Positions 37,421-45,731 of a stretch of DNA of 64,000 bases are shown piece after piece. A model generated the notes under the pieces. It was not told the origin of the DNA, did no database searches, and saw only the letters and a program-made list of their open reading frames with translations. This stretch comes from Roseococcus pinisoli. GTDB taxonomy: Bacteria > Pseudomonadota > Alphaproteobacteria > Acetobacterales > Acetobacteraceae. Made by a program: the position numbers and the translations under genes. How positions within the stretch are numbered: the stretch's first letter is position 1; the number at the start of each line of letters is the position of its first letter. The stretch is taken from positions 682,001 to 746,000 of the forward strand of contig NZ_JAHCDA010000002.1 of the NCBI RefSeq assembly GCF_018413645.1, given 5' to 3'.

Positions 37421-38389
37421 ATGATGCGGCGGCGCCTGTTGCTCGGTGCGCTGGCAGGTCCGGTGCTGGCAGCCCCTGCCCTCGCCCAGCCGGAATGGCC
37501 CGCGCGGCCTGTCCGGCTCATTGTTCCCTTTCCGCCTGGTGGCAGCAATGACGCGCTGGCGCGGCCGCTCGCCGATACGCTGGGCCGCCTGCTGGGCCAG
37601 CCCTTCGTCATCGAGAACCGGGGCGGCGCGGGCAGCACCATCGGCACGACGGAGCTCACGCGCTCACCCACGGACGGCTACGGCGTGATGCTCACCTCCT
37701 CCACCTTCGCGACTTCGGCGGCGACGCAGCGCACGCCCTACGATGCGTCGCGCGACCTCGAGACCATCGCCGTCCTGGCCACCTCGCCGCTCTGCATGCT
37801 GGCCTCGCCGAGCTTCGCGCCGAACAGCATGGCGGAGGCCGTGGCCTATATCCGCGCGCATCCGGGGGATGTGCATTACGGCTCCTCCGGCCCCGGCAGC
37901 ATCGGTCATCTGTCCGGCGCGCTCTTCGCGCTGCGCGCTGGCCGGCTCGACATGGTCCATGTCCCCTATCGCGGCACGGGGGCGGTGCTGAACGACATGG
38001 TGGCGGGCACCATCGCGCTGACCTTCACGACCGTGACGGCCGCTGCCGGGCTGATCGCGGACCGGCGCATCAAGCTCCTCGGCTGGACGATGGACCAGCT
38101 GCCGGCCAATGCACCGCCCGCGCCCACGCCCTCGCAATCCGGCCTGCCGGATTACGAGGCCAGCATCTGGTGGGCGCTGATGGCCCGCCGCGGCATTCCC
38201 GCGCCGATCGCGGCACGGCTGCATCACGCCGTCCAGGAAGCGCTCGGCGAGGGCCGGCTCGCGGCCAATATGCAACAGGAGGGCGCGACGCCATCGCGGC
38301 TCTCGCGCGATGAGAGCGAGCGCTTCATTCAGGCCGATCTCACGCGCTGGCGCGACCTCGCCACCAGCGAAAACATCCGAGTGGAGTAA
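37421..38389 (+). CDS. Bug/TctC-family periplasmic receptor
   Basis: A 322-residue receptor (signal MMRRRLLLGALAGPVLAAPALA). Family phrases are 'VRLIVPFPPGGSNDALARPLADTLG', 'VIENRGGAGSTIGTTELTRSPTDGY', 'GSSGPGSIGHLSGALFALRAG' and 'VPYRGTGAVLNDMVAGTIAL'. It is followed four bases later by an SDR gene on the same strand and is divergent from an amidohydrolase, so receptor and enzymes probably serve one catabolic route. Tandem ATGs at 37421 and 37424 are both possible starts. Confidence 0.88.
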   Translation: MMRRRLLLGALAGPVLAAPALAQPEWPARPVRLIVPFPPGGSNDALARPLADTLGRLLGQPFVIENRGGAGSTIGTTELTRSPTDGYGVMLTSSTFATSAATQRTPYDASRDLETIAVLATSPLCMLASPSFAPNSMAEAVAYIRAHPGDVHYGSSGPGSIGHLSGALFALRAGRLDMVHVPYRGTGAVLNDMVAGTIALTFTTVTAAAGLIADRRIKLLGWTMDQLPANAPPAPTPSQSGLPDYEASIWWALMARRGIPAPIAARLHHAVQEALGEGRLAANMQQEGATPSRLSRDESERFIQADLTRWRDLATSENIRVE

Positions 38390-38393
38390 GCCC

Positions 38394-39194
38394 ATGGGAC
38401 CGAGATTCTCCGGCAAGATCGTGCTCATCACGGGCGCCGGCTCCGTGGGGCCCGGCTGGGGCAACGGCCGCGCGGCCGCCGTGGGCTTCGCACGCGAGGG
38501 CGCCACCGTCATCGGCGCCGATCGCGACCTCGGCCCCATGCGCGAGACCGAGGAGCGCATCGAGGATCAGGGCGGCCGGTTCATCCCCGTCACCTGCGAC
38601 GTCACCGATGGCGCGGCCGTGGCGGAGATGGTCGCCGAGGCGAAGGAGCGCTTCGGCCGCATCGACATCCTTGTGAACAATGTCGGCGGTTCGGCCGCCG
38701 GCGGGCCGGTGGAGATGCCCGAGGAGGTCTGGGACGTCCAGATCGACACCAACCTCAAGAGCGTCTTCCTCACCTGCAAGCACGTGATCCCGATCATGGA
38801 GGCGCAGGGCGGCGGCGCGATCGTGAACCTGGCCTCCACCTCCGGCATCCGCTTCACGGGCTCGGCGCAGGTGGCCTATGCGGCGTCCAAGGCGGCGGTG
38901 ATCCAGTTCTCCAAGGTCGTCGCCGTGCAATACGCGGCGCGCGGCATCCGGGTGAACACGGTGGTGCCGGGGCAGATGCACACGCCGATGGTGGAGGCGC
39001 GGCTCGCCGGCCAGCGCTCGGGCGGCGACGTGGAGGCGCTGATCAAGCAACGCCTCGCGCGCATTCCCATGGGCTGGGCGGGCGACGGCCGCGACACGGC
39101 GAATGCGGTGATGTTCCTGGCCTCGGACGAGGCGCGCTTCATCACCGGCACGGAGCTGGTGGTGGATGGCGGCATGTCCGTGCGCTGCGGCTGA
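38394..39194 (+). CDS. Short-chain dehydrogenase/reductase
   Basis: A 266-residue classical SDR. The cofactor loop 'VLITGAGSVGPGWGNGRAAAVGFAREG' is longer than the usual TGxxxGxG, 'IDILVNNVGGS' follows, the catalytic Ser is in 'NLASTSGIRF' and the YxxxK is YAASK. The C-terminus 'MFLASDEARFITGTELVVDGGMSVRCG' is normal. It probably oxidises or reduces a hydroxy or keto acid in the route served by the upstream Bug receptor; the spacing of four bases supports co-transcription. Confidence 0.88.
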   Translation: MGPRFSGKIVLITGAGSVGPGWGNGRAAAVGFAREGATVIGADRDLGPMRETEERIEDQGGRFIPVTCDVTDGAAVAEMVAEAKERFGRIDILVNNVGGSAAGGPVEMPEEVWDVQIDTNLKSVFLTCKHVIPIMEAQGGGAIVNLASTSGIRFTGSAQVAYAASKAAVIQFSKVVAVQYAARGIRVNTVVPGQMHTPMVEARLAGQRSGGDVEALIKQRLARIPMGWAGDGRDTANAVMFLASDEARFITGTELVVDGGMSVRCG

Positions 39195-39213
39195 GGCAAC
39201 GCCGGCCCCAGGG

Positions 39214-39699
39214 CTACTCGGTGCCGAAGAGCCGGTGGATCACGCGGTCGCCCACCCGCAGGTTCAGCCGCTCGGCCGTGCCGCCCTGCACTTCCAGCGT
39301 GGCGCGGACCGGACCGCGGCTGCTGATCGTGGCCAGGCTCTGCGGCACCGCGCGCTCATGGATGTGATGGATGCGGCCCTCGGCAGTGATGAAGATCATG
39401 TCCAGCGGGATCAGCGTGTTGCGCATCCACATGGCGCTCTCGCGCGGTTGGCCCCAGTCGAAGAGCATCGCATCATCCGGCGCCATGCTGGTGCGGAACA
39501 TCATGCCGACCGTCTGTTCGTTGGGATCGAGGGCCATCTCCGTGTGGAACAGGTGGCGGGTGCCGTCCCGTCCGACGATGGTCAGGTCCTCGATCCGCAG
39601 CTTCGGCTGGGGCTGGTTCACGCCGGGCTGGGCGCGGGCCGCCAGAGGGGCCAGGAGGGAGCCGAGGAGGAAGATGCGTCGCTTCATGCCCGCGATCAT
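39214..39699 (-). CDS. DUF192 exported protein
   Basis: A 161-residue protein with a signal peptide (MKRRIFLLGSLLAPLAARA after a four-residue front) and a DUF192 domain: 'HLFHTEMALDPNEQTVGMMFRTSMAPDDAMLFDWGQPRESAMWMRNTLIPLDMIFI' and 'VLEVQGGTAERLNLRVGDRV'-like end (VRATLEVQGGTAERL). Its function is not established in the family. The ATG at 39699 overlaps the stop of the deacetylase gene (ATGA); the internal ATG at 39687 is the alternative and gives a cleaner signal peptide. Confidence 0.85.
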   Translation of the reverse strand: MIAGMKRRIFLLGSLLAPLAARAQPGVNQPQPKLRIEDLTIVGRDGTRHLFHTEMALDPNEQTVGMMFRTSMAPDDAMLFDWGQPRESAMWMRNTLIPLDMIFITAEGRIHHIHERAVPQSLATISSRGPVRATLEVQGGTAERLNLRVGDRVIHRLFGTE

Positions 39700-40814
39700 G
39701 CCACAGCTCCGAGGAGTTCGGGCAGGGTGTCGCGGATGAGATCGGCGACAGCTTTTCCGACCGGTCCCTCGCGCGGTACGTCCGCCATCGTGGTGAACCA
39801 ATGCTCGGGCGGGTTGCGGCCGGCGGCGCGGTTGAAGGTGAGCCGTCGCAACACCTCCTCGGCCTCCGGCGGCAGGCGGTCGGGAACGTCCAGGCCGTTC
39901 ATGACCGCCCAGTTCCGCGCCCAGCAGCGGGCGACCGTCCAGGGGTTGTAGCCGCCTCCCCCCAGCAGCAGGAAGCGCGGCGCCGCGCGGCAGACGGCGC
40001 CGACGAAGCCCGCATGGGCATTGTTGGAGAGGGAAAGCTTTGCCAGCGGATCCTCTTCCAGCGCATCGGCGCCGCATTGCAGCATGATGGCCTCCGGGCG
40101 GAGGCGATCGATCAGCGGCAGCACCACGCCCTCCAGCAGTGCGCGCATCTCCGTGTCGTTGAAGCCCTGCGACACGGGCAGGTTCAGCGCATGCGGCGCG
40201 ACATGGGCCCGGCCGGAGAAGGGCCAGCGCCCGGCCTCATGGATCGAGAGGGTGGTGACGCGCGGCTCCTCGGCGAAGGCGATCTCGACCCCGTCGCCGT
40301 GATGCGCGTCGATGTCCAGGTACAGGATCCGGGTCAGCCCGGCATCGAGCCAGGCCAGCAGGCCAAGCACGGCGTCGTTCACGTAGCAGAAGCCGCTGGC
40401 CCGGGCGCGCTGGCCGTGATGCGTGCCGCCGCCCGGCACGTGGATGACGCCGCCCTCCTGCGCCGTTTTGCGGGCGGCAAGCATCACGCCGCCGGCGCTG
40501 GTGGCCGGGCGCCGGAACACCTCGCGATAGACGGGATTGCCGTCGGCGCCGATGCGGTAGCGCTCACGGTCCTCCGGCGGCACGGATTGCGTCGCCTCTG
40601 CCCGGTGCAGCGCGGCGATGTAGTCCCGATCGTGGAAGCGGCAGAGCTCTTCCGGGCTGGCCATCGGGCTGTCGAGGTAGCGCGCGGGATCGAGCCAGCC
40701 CATGGCGCGGATAAGGTCGAGCGTGGTGGAGACGCGCGGAATGGCCAGCGGGTGCTTGGGCCCGTAGGTGGAGCCGCGATAGATCTCCGATCCGATCAGC
40801 AGGGGGTCGGCCAA
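39696..40814 (-). CDS. AcuC-type histone-deacetylase-family protein
   Basis: A 372-residue zinc-dependent deacetylase of the HDAC/AcuC/AphA superfamily. The active-site phrases are 'VIHVPGGGTHHGQRARASGFCYVNDAVLG' (tandem His), 'RILYLDIDAHHGDGVEIAF' (Zn Asp and His) and 'QCGADALEEDPLAKLSLS'. AcuC-type enzymes deacetylate proteins or acetylated small molecules. No family-like ATG is available. TTG at 40814 is chosen because GGAGG stands eight bases before it and it gives the start MADPLLIGSEIYRGSTYG. It is coupled with the DUF192 gene and divergent from a small membrane-protein gene. Confidence 0.85.
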   Translation of the reverse strand: MADPLLIGSEIYRGSTYGPKHPLAIPRVSTTLDLIRAMGWLDPARYLDSPMASPEELCRFHDRDYIAALHRAEATQSVPPEDRERYRIGADGNPVYREVFRRPATSAGGVMLAARKTAQEGGVIHVPGGGTHHGQRARASGFCYVNDAVLGLLAWLDAGLTRILYLDIDAHHGDGVEIAFAEEPRVTTLSIHEAGRWPFSGRAHVAPHALNLPVSQGFNDTEMRALLEGVVLPLIDRLRPEAIMLQCGADALEEDPLAKLSLSNNAHAGFVGAVCRAAPRFLLLGGGGYNPWTVARCWARNWAVMNGLDVPDRLPPEAEEVLRRLTFNRAAGRNPPEHWFTTMADVPREGPVGKAVADLIRDTLPELLGAVA

Positions 40815-40876
40815 GACGCCTCCATGAACAAATGCCAAACCGGCAACCGCAGCGCCTGGCCGCACTTCTGTTCGAT

Positions 40877-41272
40877 ATGGAAATAAGCCGCGTCTTCGCA
40901 AGAATAGCCCAGCGCTCCGCTTCCGAGGCCGGGCGCCCCTGGGCCTTCATCGCGGCACTGAGCGTGGTGATCGTCTGGGCCGTCTCGGGCCCCATCTTCG
41001 CCTATAGCGACACCTGGCAGCTGGTGATCAACACCGGCACAACCGTGGTCACCTTCCTGATGGTCTTCCTCATCCAGAATGCCCAGAACCGCGACACGCA
41101 GGCGATCCAGCTCAAGCTGGACGAGCTGATCCGCGCCACGGAAGGCGCGCATAACCGGCTCATGGCGCTGGAGAATCAAAGCGAGGAGACCCTCCAGCAG
41201 GTGAAGGAGGAGCTGGCCACGGCCTGCGAGGAACCCATCCTGGCCGTGGCAGTGCCGCCTCAGGAGCGCTGA
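40877..41272 (+). CDS. Low-affinity iron permease-like small membrane protein
   Basis: A 131-residue protein with two hydrophobic helices (AFIAALSVVIVWAVSGPIFA and VINTGTTVVTFLMVFLIQNAQ). The following 'NRDTQAIQLKLDELIRATEGAHNRLMALENQSEE' is the signature of the low-affinity iron permease family (Fet4-like). Bacterial members are short, and transport has not been shown for this one. ATG at 40877 fits the family start (MEISRVFARIAQRSASEAGRPWAF); an in-frame ATG at 40832 would add 15 residues. The 3' end overlaps the convergent methylisocitrate lyase gene by 13 bases. Confidence 0.8.
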   Translation: MEISRVFARIAQRSASEAGRPWAFIAALSVVIVWAVSGPIFAYSDTWQLVINTGTTVVTFLMVFLIQNAQNRDTQAIQLKLDELIRATEGAHNRLMALENQSEETLQQVKEELATACEEPILAVAVPPQER

Positions 41273-42183
41273 GGCATTGCCGTCGGGATGACGGTGCGCA
41301 CGAGGCTGGCATCCAGCTCCTCGTACTTGTGGTAGCCGATGGTCTCATAGAGCTCCGCGCGGGTCTGCATCCGGTCGACGGCGTTCTGCGCGCCGCCGTC
41401 CTTGGCGATCTGCGTGTAGAGCTGCTCCCAGGCCTTGGCCGCCACGCGCAGGTGCGAGACCGGCCAAATCACCATGGAATAGCCCAGCGCCTGGAACTCC
41501 TCCGCCGTCAGGAAGGGCGTGCGGCCGAATTCCGTCATGTTCGCCAGCAGCTTCACGCCCGGCATGCGCGCGGCGAATTCCTTGAACATCTCGGGCGTCG
41601 TCAGCGCCTCGGGGAAGATCGCATCCGCTCCGGCCTCGAGGTAGCGCTTCGCGCGCGCCACGGCGCCGCCCATGCCTTCGCTGGCCGCCGCATCGGTGCG
41701 GGCGATGATGTAGAGGTGCCGGCGCGCCCGATGGGCGGCGGCGACCTTGGCGCACATCTCATCGGCCGAGGCGAGCTTCTTGTCGTTGAGGTGGCCGCAC
41801 TTCTTGGGCAGCAGCTGATCCTCGAGATGGACGGCCCCCGCGCCCGCATCCTCGAAGGAGCGGACCATGTGCATGACGTTCAGCGCCTCGCCGTAGCCCG
41901 TGTCGCCATCCACCAGCAGCGGCAGGCCGGTGGCGCGCGCCACCTGGCGGATGAAGAAGCAGACGTCCTCGATGGTGATCATGCCGAGGTCGGGCAGGCC
42001 CATCGTGGCCGACATGGCGGCGCCCGAGAGGTACAGCGCCTCGAAGCCCTGCTTCTTGGCCAGCAGCCCGGCAAGGCCGAGATGGGCACCCGGCATGCGC
42101 AGGATCTCGGGCCGGTCCAGCAGCGCGCGGAAGCGCTCGCCGGCGGGAGCGCTGGGAAGGTCGGCACCGATCACGTAAGGCAT
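41260..42183 (-). CDS. prpB: Methylisocitrate lyase / isocitrate lyase-PEP mutase family
   Basis: A 307-residue TIM-barrel lyase. 'LYLSGAAMSATMGLPDLGMITIEDV', 'LLVDGDTGYGEALNVMHMVRSFEDAGAGAVHLEDQLLPKKCGHL' (catalytic KKCGH loop) and 'IIARTDAAASEGMGGAVARAKRYLEAGADAIFPEALT' are the PrpB signature. It splits 2-methylisocitrate into pyruvate and succinate in propionate catabolism. The rest of the methylcitrate cycle (prpC, prpD) is not in the window, so a related lyase activity is possible. It follows the antiporter gene by 12 bases on the same strand. Confidence 0.85.
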   Translation of the reverse strand: MPYVIGADLPSAPAGERFRALLDRPEILRMPGAHLGLAGLLAKKQGFEALYLSGAAMSATMGLPDLGMITIEDVCFFIRQVARATGLPLLVDGDTGYGEALNVMHMVRSFEDAGAGAVHLEDQLLPKKCGHLNDKKLASADEMCAKVAAAHRARRHLYIIARTDAAASEGMGGAVARAKRYLEAGADAIFPEALTTPEMFKEFAARMPGVKLLANMTEFGRTPFLTAEEFQALGYSMVIWPVSHLRVAAKAWEQLYTQIAKDGGAQNAVDRMQTRAELYETIGYHKYEELDASLVRTVIPTAMPQRS

Positions 42184-42195
42184 GGGAGGGTCCTG

Positions 42196-43608
42196 TCAGC
42201 GGAAGAAGAGGAAGGTGCAGAGGATGAAGAGCGGGACGAGGAAGACAAGCGCCCAGGCACAATAGCCGAAGAAGGAAGGCATCCGCACGCCGCTCTCCTC
42301 GACGATCGCCTTCACCATGAAGTTGGGCGCATTCCCGATATAGGAGTTGGCGCCCATGAAGACGGCACCGGCCGAGATGGCCGCCAGCGTCGCCGCCCCC
42401 GGCCCCATGAGATAGGCCGCGTCGCCCCCCGCCAAATTGAAGAAGACCAGGTAGGTCGGCGCATTGTCGAGGAAGCTGGAGAGCGCACCCGTCAGCCAGA
42501 AATAGACCCAGGGAATGGGCTCCCCCGCCGGGCCCGAGGTCATCGCCACAAGGTCGGCCGCCGCGCCCGCGGGACCCGCCTTCAGGATCGCGAGCACCGG
42601 CGCCATGCAAAGGAAGATGGCGGCGAAGAGCTTGGCGACCTCCACCATGGCGCCCCAGCCGAAGCCGTTCTCCAGCCGCAGCTCCCGCGGCGTCATTCGG
42701 AGGGAGACCACCGTCACCAGCGCGAAGAGCGCGATGGCCGCCAGGCGCTCGAGGCCGATGCGCTCGCCCAGCAGCGTCACCTCGCCCGGCTGCCAGATGC
42801 CCTGCATGAGCACGCCGAAAACGACCACGCCAATGAGGAAGATGTTGGAGGCGCCCAGGATCCGCAGCTTCTCGCGCGGCGCCGTGTCCGGCTCCAGCGC
42901 CGGTTCGCGGGCATGGAAGAAGCTGTCCAGGGCGAAATAGATGCTGAGCAGCACCGCCGCGCAGAACAGGAAGGGCACGAAGAGGTGGGTCGTCGGCCAG
43001 AAGAAGGAAACGCCCTTCAGGAAGCCCAGATAGAGCGGCGGGTCGCCGATCGGCGTCAGGCTGCCGCCGATATTGGCGACGAGGAAGATGAAGAAGACGA
43101 AGGTATGGGTCTTGTGGCGGCGCTTCGCGTTCGCGCGCAGCACGGGCCGGATCAGCAGCATGGACGCGCCGGTCGTGCCCATGACGCTCGCCAGCACCGT
43201 GCCGATGGTGAGCAGCACCGTATTCGTCAGCGGCGTGCCCTGGAGCGACCCGCGCAGCAGCACGCCGCCCCCCGTGGCATAGAGGGCCGTCAGCAGGGCC
43301 ACGAAGGGGATGTATTCCTGCACGGCCACGTGGGCGACCTCGCCCCCCGCCGCACCGAGGCCATAGGCCAGGGCAAAGGGCAGCAGGAAGGCCGCGCCCC
43401 AGAAGACGGAGATCTTGCCGTAATGGTGGTGCCAGAAGCCGGGCGCCAGGATGGGCAGCAGCGCGATCGACAGCAGGATGCCGGCGAAGGGGAGGCCCCA
43501 GACGAGGCTGAGTTGTGCTCCATCGAAGCCCTCGGCCGCCGCCGCGGGCAAAGCAAGGCCGGTCAAAAGCGCAGCGAGAACACCGCGGAAGAGGATCGTC
43601 GCTGCCAT
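42196..43608 (-). CDS. Ion-transporter-superfamily antiporter (NhaD/CitMHS-like)
   Basis: A 470-residue polytopic membrane protein with roughly twelve hydrophobic helices after a cleavable or first helix (MAATILFRGVLAALLTGLALPAAAA). Motifs such as 'VMGTTGASMLLIRPVLRANAKR', 'NIGGSLTPIGDPPLYLGFLKG', 'SSFLDNAPTYLVFFNLAGGD' and 'GANSYIGNAPNFMVKAIVEE' are those of the NhaD/ArsB/CitMHS superfamily. It may exchange Na+ and H+ or move a dicarboxylate. Its pairing with a PrpB-type lyase in one transcript leaves organic-acid transport open. The start at 43608 removes an unconvincing 24-codon extension. Confidence 0.82.
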   Translation of the reverse strand: MAATILFRGVLAALLTGLALPAAAAEGFDGAQLSLVWGLPFAGILLSIALLPILAPGFWHHHYGKISVFWGAAFLLPFALAYGLGAAGGEVAHVAVQEYIPFVALLTALYATGGGVLLRGSLQGTPLTNTVLLTIGTVLASVMGTTGASMLLIRPVLRANAKRRHKTHTFVFFIFLVANIGGSLTPIGDPPLYLGFLKGVSFFWPTTHLFVPFLFCAAVLLSIYFALDSFFHAREPALEPDTAPREKLRILGASNIFLIGVVVFGVLMQGIWQPGEVTLLGERIGLERLAAIALFALVTVVSLRMTPRELRLENGFGWGAMVEVAKLFAAIFLCMAPVLAILKAGPAGAAADLVAMTSGPAGEPIPWVYFWLTGALSSFLDNAPTYLVFFNLAGGDAAYLMGPGAATLAAISAGAVFMGANSYIGNAPNFMVKAIVEESGVRMPSFFGYCAWALVFLVPLFILCTFLFFR

Positions 43609-43658
43609 GTCCGGGCTTTTCCCGAATTCGACTTCGGCGTCAACCAAAAGCGGGGGGT

Positions 43659-43687
43659 TTGCAGGGGCGTGGCCGGACACCTAATAA
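43659..43687 (+). promoter_or_regulatory. Candidate promoter of the cox maturation operon
   Basis: TTGCAG (43659-43664) and TAATAA (43682-43687) are separated by exactly 17 bases, and coxG begins 25 bases after the second box. Both boxes only partly match the sigma-70 consensus. It is the most promoter-like pair in the 104-base gap between the divergent antiporter and coxG genes. Confidence 0.35.
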
Positions 43688-43712
43688 AGAAGCAACTGGC
43701 GGAGTACTTTTC

Positions 43713-44345
43713 ATGGAAATGTCTGGTGAGCGGCTCATCGCCGCGCCGCGCGAGCAGGTCTGGCAAGCGCTGAACGATCCCGAGGTCCTGAAGGCCGCGA
43801 TTCCCGGCTGCGAAAGCCTCGAAAAAGTCTCCGACACGGATCTGACCGCCCGGGTGGCGATCAAAATCGGTCCGATGGCCGCGAAATTCTCGGCGAAGGT
43901 CAAGCTCGAGAACCTGAACCCGCCCGAGAGCTATACCATCACCGGCGAGGGCAATGGCGGCGCCATGGGCTTCGCCAAGGGCGGCGCGGATGTCGCCCTG
44001 ACCGAGACCGGCACTTCCGAGACGCTGCTGCGCTACGCAGTGAAGGCCCAGGTGGGCGGCAAGATGGCCCAGCTCGGCGCCCGGCTGATCGACAGCACCG
44101 CCAAGCAGATGGCCGACCAGTTCTTCGATCGCTTCGCCGCGAACCTGGCTCCCGCCCCCGCTGCCGATCCCGCGGCGCCGGAAGCAGCCCATGCCCCCGC
44201 GGCCGTCGCCCATGCCGCCCCGGCGCCGGCCCCGGCGGCGATCTCCATCTTTTCGCTTATTCCCACCGAGTACATGGGCATCTCCATCATCGGCTGGCTG
44301 AGCTTCGGCGCGATGTTCGTGATCGCCTGCCTGCTGTTCCTCTGA
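43713..44345 (+). CDS. coxG: CoxG-like carbon monoxide dehydrogenase accessory protein
   Basis: A 210-residue protein: a START/SRPBCC-fold CoxG domain (MEMSGERLIAAPREQVWQAL, 'PEVLKAAIPGCESLEKVSDTDLTARVAIKIGPMAAKFSAKVKL'), an Ala/Pro-rich linker (about 148-175) and a C-terminal membrane anchor ('GISIIGWLSFGAMFVIACLLFL'). CoxG recruits CO dehydrogenase to the cytoplasmic membrane in Oligotropha. GGAG stands before the ATG. It is the first gene of the operon, joined to the MoxR gene by TGATG. Confidence 0.9.
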   Translation: MEMSGERLIAAPREQVWQALNDPEVLKAAIPGCESLEKVSDTDLTARVAIKIGPMAAKFSAKVKLENLNPPESYTITGEGNGGAMGFAKGGADVALTETGTSETLLRYAVKAQVGGKMAQLGARLIDSTAKQMADQFFDRFAANLAPAPAADPAAPEAAHAPAAVAHAAPAPAPAAISIFSLIPTEYMGISIIGWLSFGAMFVIACLLFL

Positions 44346-45232
44346 TGGCCGGCATGCCGGAGAACGTCGCGGCCACCGCCTCCCTGCTGGCCGCCGGCGG
44401 CTACGTGGCGGATACGGCGCTGGCGACGACCGTGCATCTGGCGTTGCGCATGGGCCGCCCCCTCTTCCTCGAGGGCGAGCCCGGCACCGGCAAGACCGAG
44501 ATCGCGAAGGTGCTGGCCGCGCAGCTGCCGCGGCGGCTGGTGCGCCTGCAATGCTATGATGGGATGGACCTCTCGGCCGCTGCCTATGAGTGGAACCATG
44601 CCCGGCAGCTCATGGCCATCCGCCTCGCCGAGGCGGCCGGCAATGTGGCCGACATCGAGAACAGCATCTACGAGCGGCGCTTCCTGGAGGCACGCCCCCT
44701 GCTCCAGGCGCTGGAAGGCGAGCCCGCCGTCCTGCTGATCGACGAGCTGGACCGCGCGGACGAGCCCTTCGAGGCCTTCCTGCTGGAGGTGCTGGCCGAC
44801 TTCCAGCTGACGGTGCCCGAGCTCGGCACGCTGAAGGCCGAGACACCGCCCGTCGTCATCATCACCTCCAACCGCACGCGCGAGGTGCATGACGCGATCC
44901 GCCGGCGCTGCCTCTACCATTGGGTGGACTACCCCGACGCCGCCCGCGAGAAGGCCATCCTGGCCCTGCGCGCGCCCGGGGTGAGCGAAAGGCTATCCGC
45001 CCAGGTCGTGGCCTTCGTCCAGCGCCTACGCGCCGGCGACTACTTCAAGCTGCCGGGCGTGGCGGAGACGATCGACTGGGCCAATGCCCTGGCCGCGCTC
45101 GACGCGCGCGAGCTGGAGACGGGCGCCGTGGACGCCACGCTGGGCGTCCTGCTGAAATACCAGGACGACATCGCCAAGCTGAAGGGCGAGGAAGCCGCCC
45201 GGCTCGTGGCGGAAGCGCGCAGCGCCGCCTGA
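44345..45232 (+). CDS. coxD: MoxR-family AAA+ ATPase (CoxD-like)
   Basis: A 295-residue AAA+ ATPase: Walker A GEPGTGKTEIAKVLA, Walker B 'AVLLIDELDRADEPFEAFLLEVL', sensor 1 'VIITSNRTREVHDAIRRRCLYHW'. The CoxD branch of MoxR proteins is a chaperone that, with the VWA protein CoxE, builds the [CuSMoO2] centre of CO dehydrogenase. Its neighbours coxG and coxE support this assignment, but related ATPases also serve other molybdenum hydroxylases. An antisense gene separates it from coxE. Confidence 0.88.
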   Translation: MAGMPENVAATASLLAAGGYVADTALATTVHLALRMGRPLFLEGEPGTGKTEIAKVLAAQLPRRLVRLQCYDGMDLSAAAYEWNHARQLMAIRLAEAAGNVADIENSIYERRFLEARPLLQALEGEPAVLLIDELDRADEPFEAFLLEVLADFQLTVPELGTLKAETPPVVIITSNRTREVHDAIRRRCLYHWVDYPDAAREKAILALRAPGVSERLSAQVVAFVQRLRAGDYFKLPGVAETIDWANALAALDARELETGAVDATLGVLLKYQDDIAKLKGEEAARLVAEARSAA

Positions 45233-45245
45233 CAGGCGTGGCGCG

Positions 45246-45593
45246 CTAGCGCCGGGGGCGCGGCGTGAAGCGCCGGACCAGGACCGTGGCCACACCGTCC
45301 TCCAGGCTCACGCGTCCTTCCACGGTCGAGGAATTGAGGCCCGAGGCGCGGCGGATGGCCTCCTGCACCGAGGTGAGCGTTGCCGGATCGATGACGATCC
45401 GCTCGGCACGGAGCCAGAGGTTCCCGACGTGGAAGCTCCAATAGGGCGGCGGACAGGGGGCGCGGATGCACATGGGGGTGGCGCGGCTCACGGCGAAGCG
45501 CCCTTCATGGACGGCTGGCGCGGCGCCTGCCCCCGCGATCGGGACGGGAAGGCCCAGCGCCAGGGCGAAGAGGACGGACCGACGGAACCCCAT
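45246..45593 (-). CDS. Small exported protein of unknown function
   Basis: A 115-residue protein with signal peptide MGFRRSVLFALALGLPVPIAGAGA and a mature part of mixed strands (FAVSRATPMCIRAPCPPPYWSFHVGNLWLRAERIVI begins it). Two cysteines are close together (CIRAPC) and could form a disulfide. Not recognised. GGGGAG precedes the ATG. The gene lies antisense inside the cox operon, between coxD and coxE, which is unusual. Confidence 0.6.
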   Translation of the reverse strand: MGFRRSVLFALALGLPVPIAGAGAAPAVHEGRFAVSRATPMCIRAPCPPPYWSFHVGNLWLRAERIVIDPATLTSVQEAIRRASGLNSSTVEGRVSLEDGVATVLVRRFTPRPRR

Positions 45594-45731
45594 GCTTGCT
45601 CTCCCCTTCTGCGCCACGAATGGACGCCGGCGCGATGATAGCGCCCCTGCCCCCGGGAGGAACCGCCGTCGCGGCGCGGCGGCTTGTGGGCCCTGCGGGA
45701 ATGGCCTGGAATGGCCGGAGATGAGGCGCAG

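Noticed and set aside
41329-43773. Plus-strand open frame of more than 800 codons opposite prpB and the antiporter
   Set aside because: Shadow frame: the minus-strand genes have recognised motifs and membrane helices, while this frame is His/Arg/Glu-rich and unstructured.
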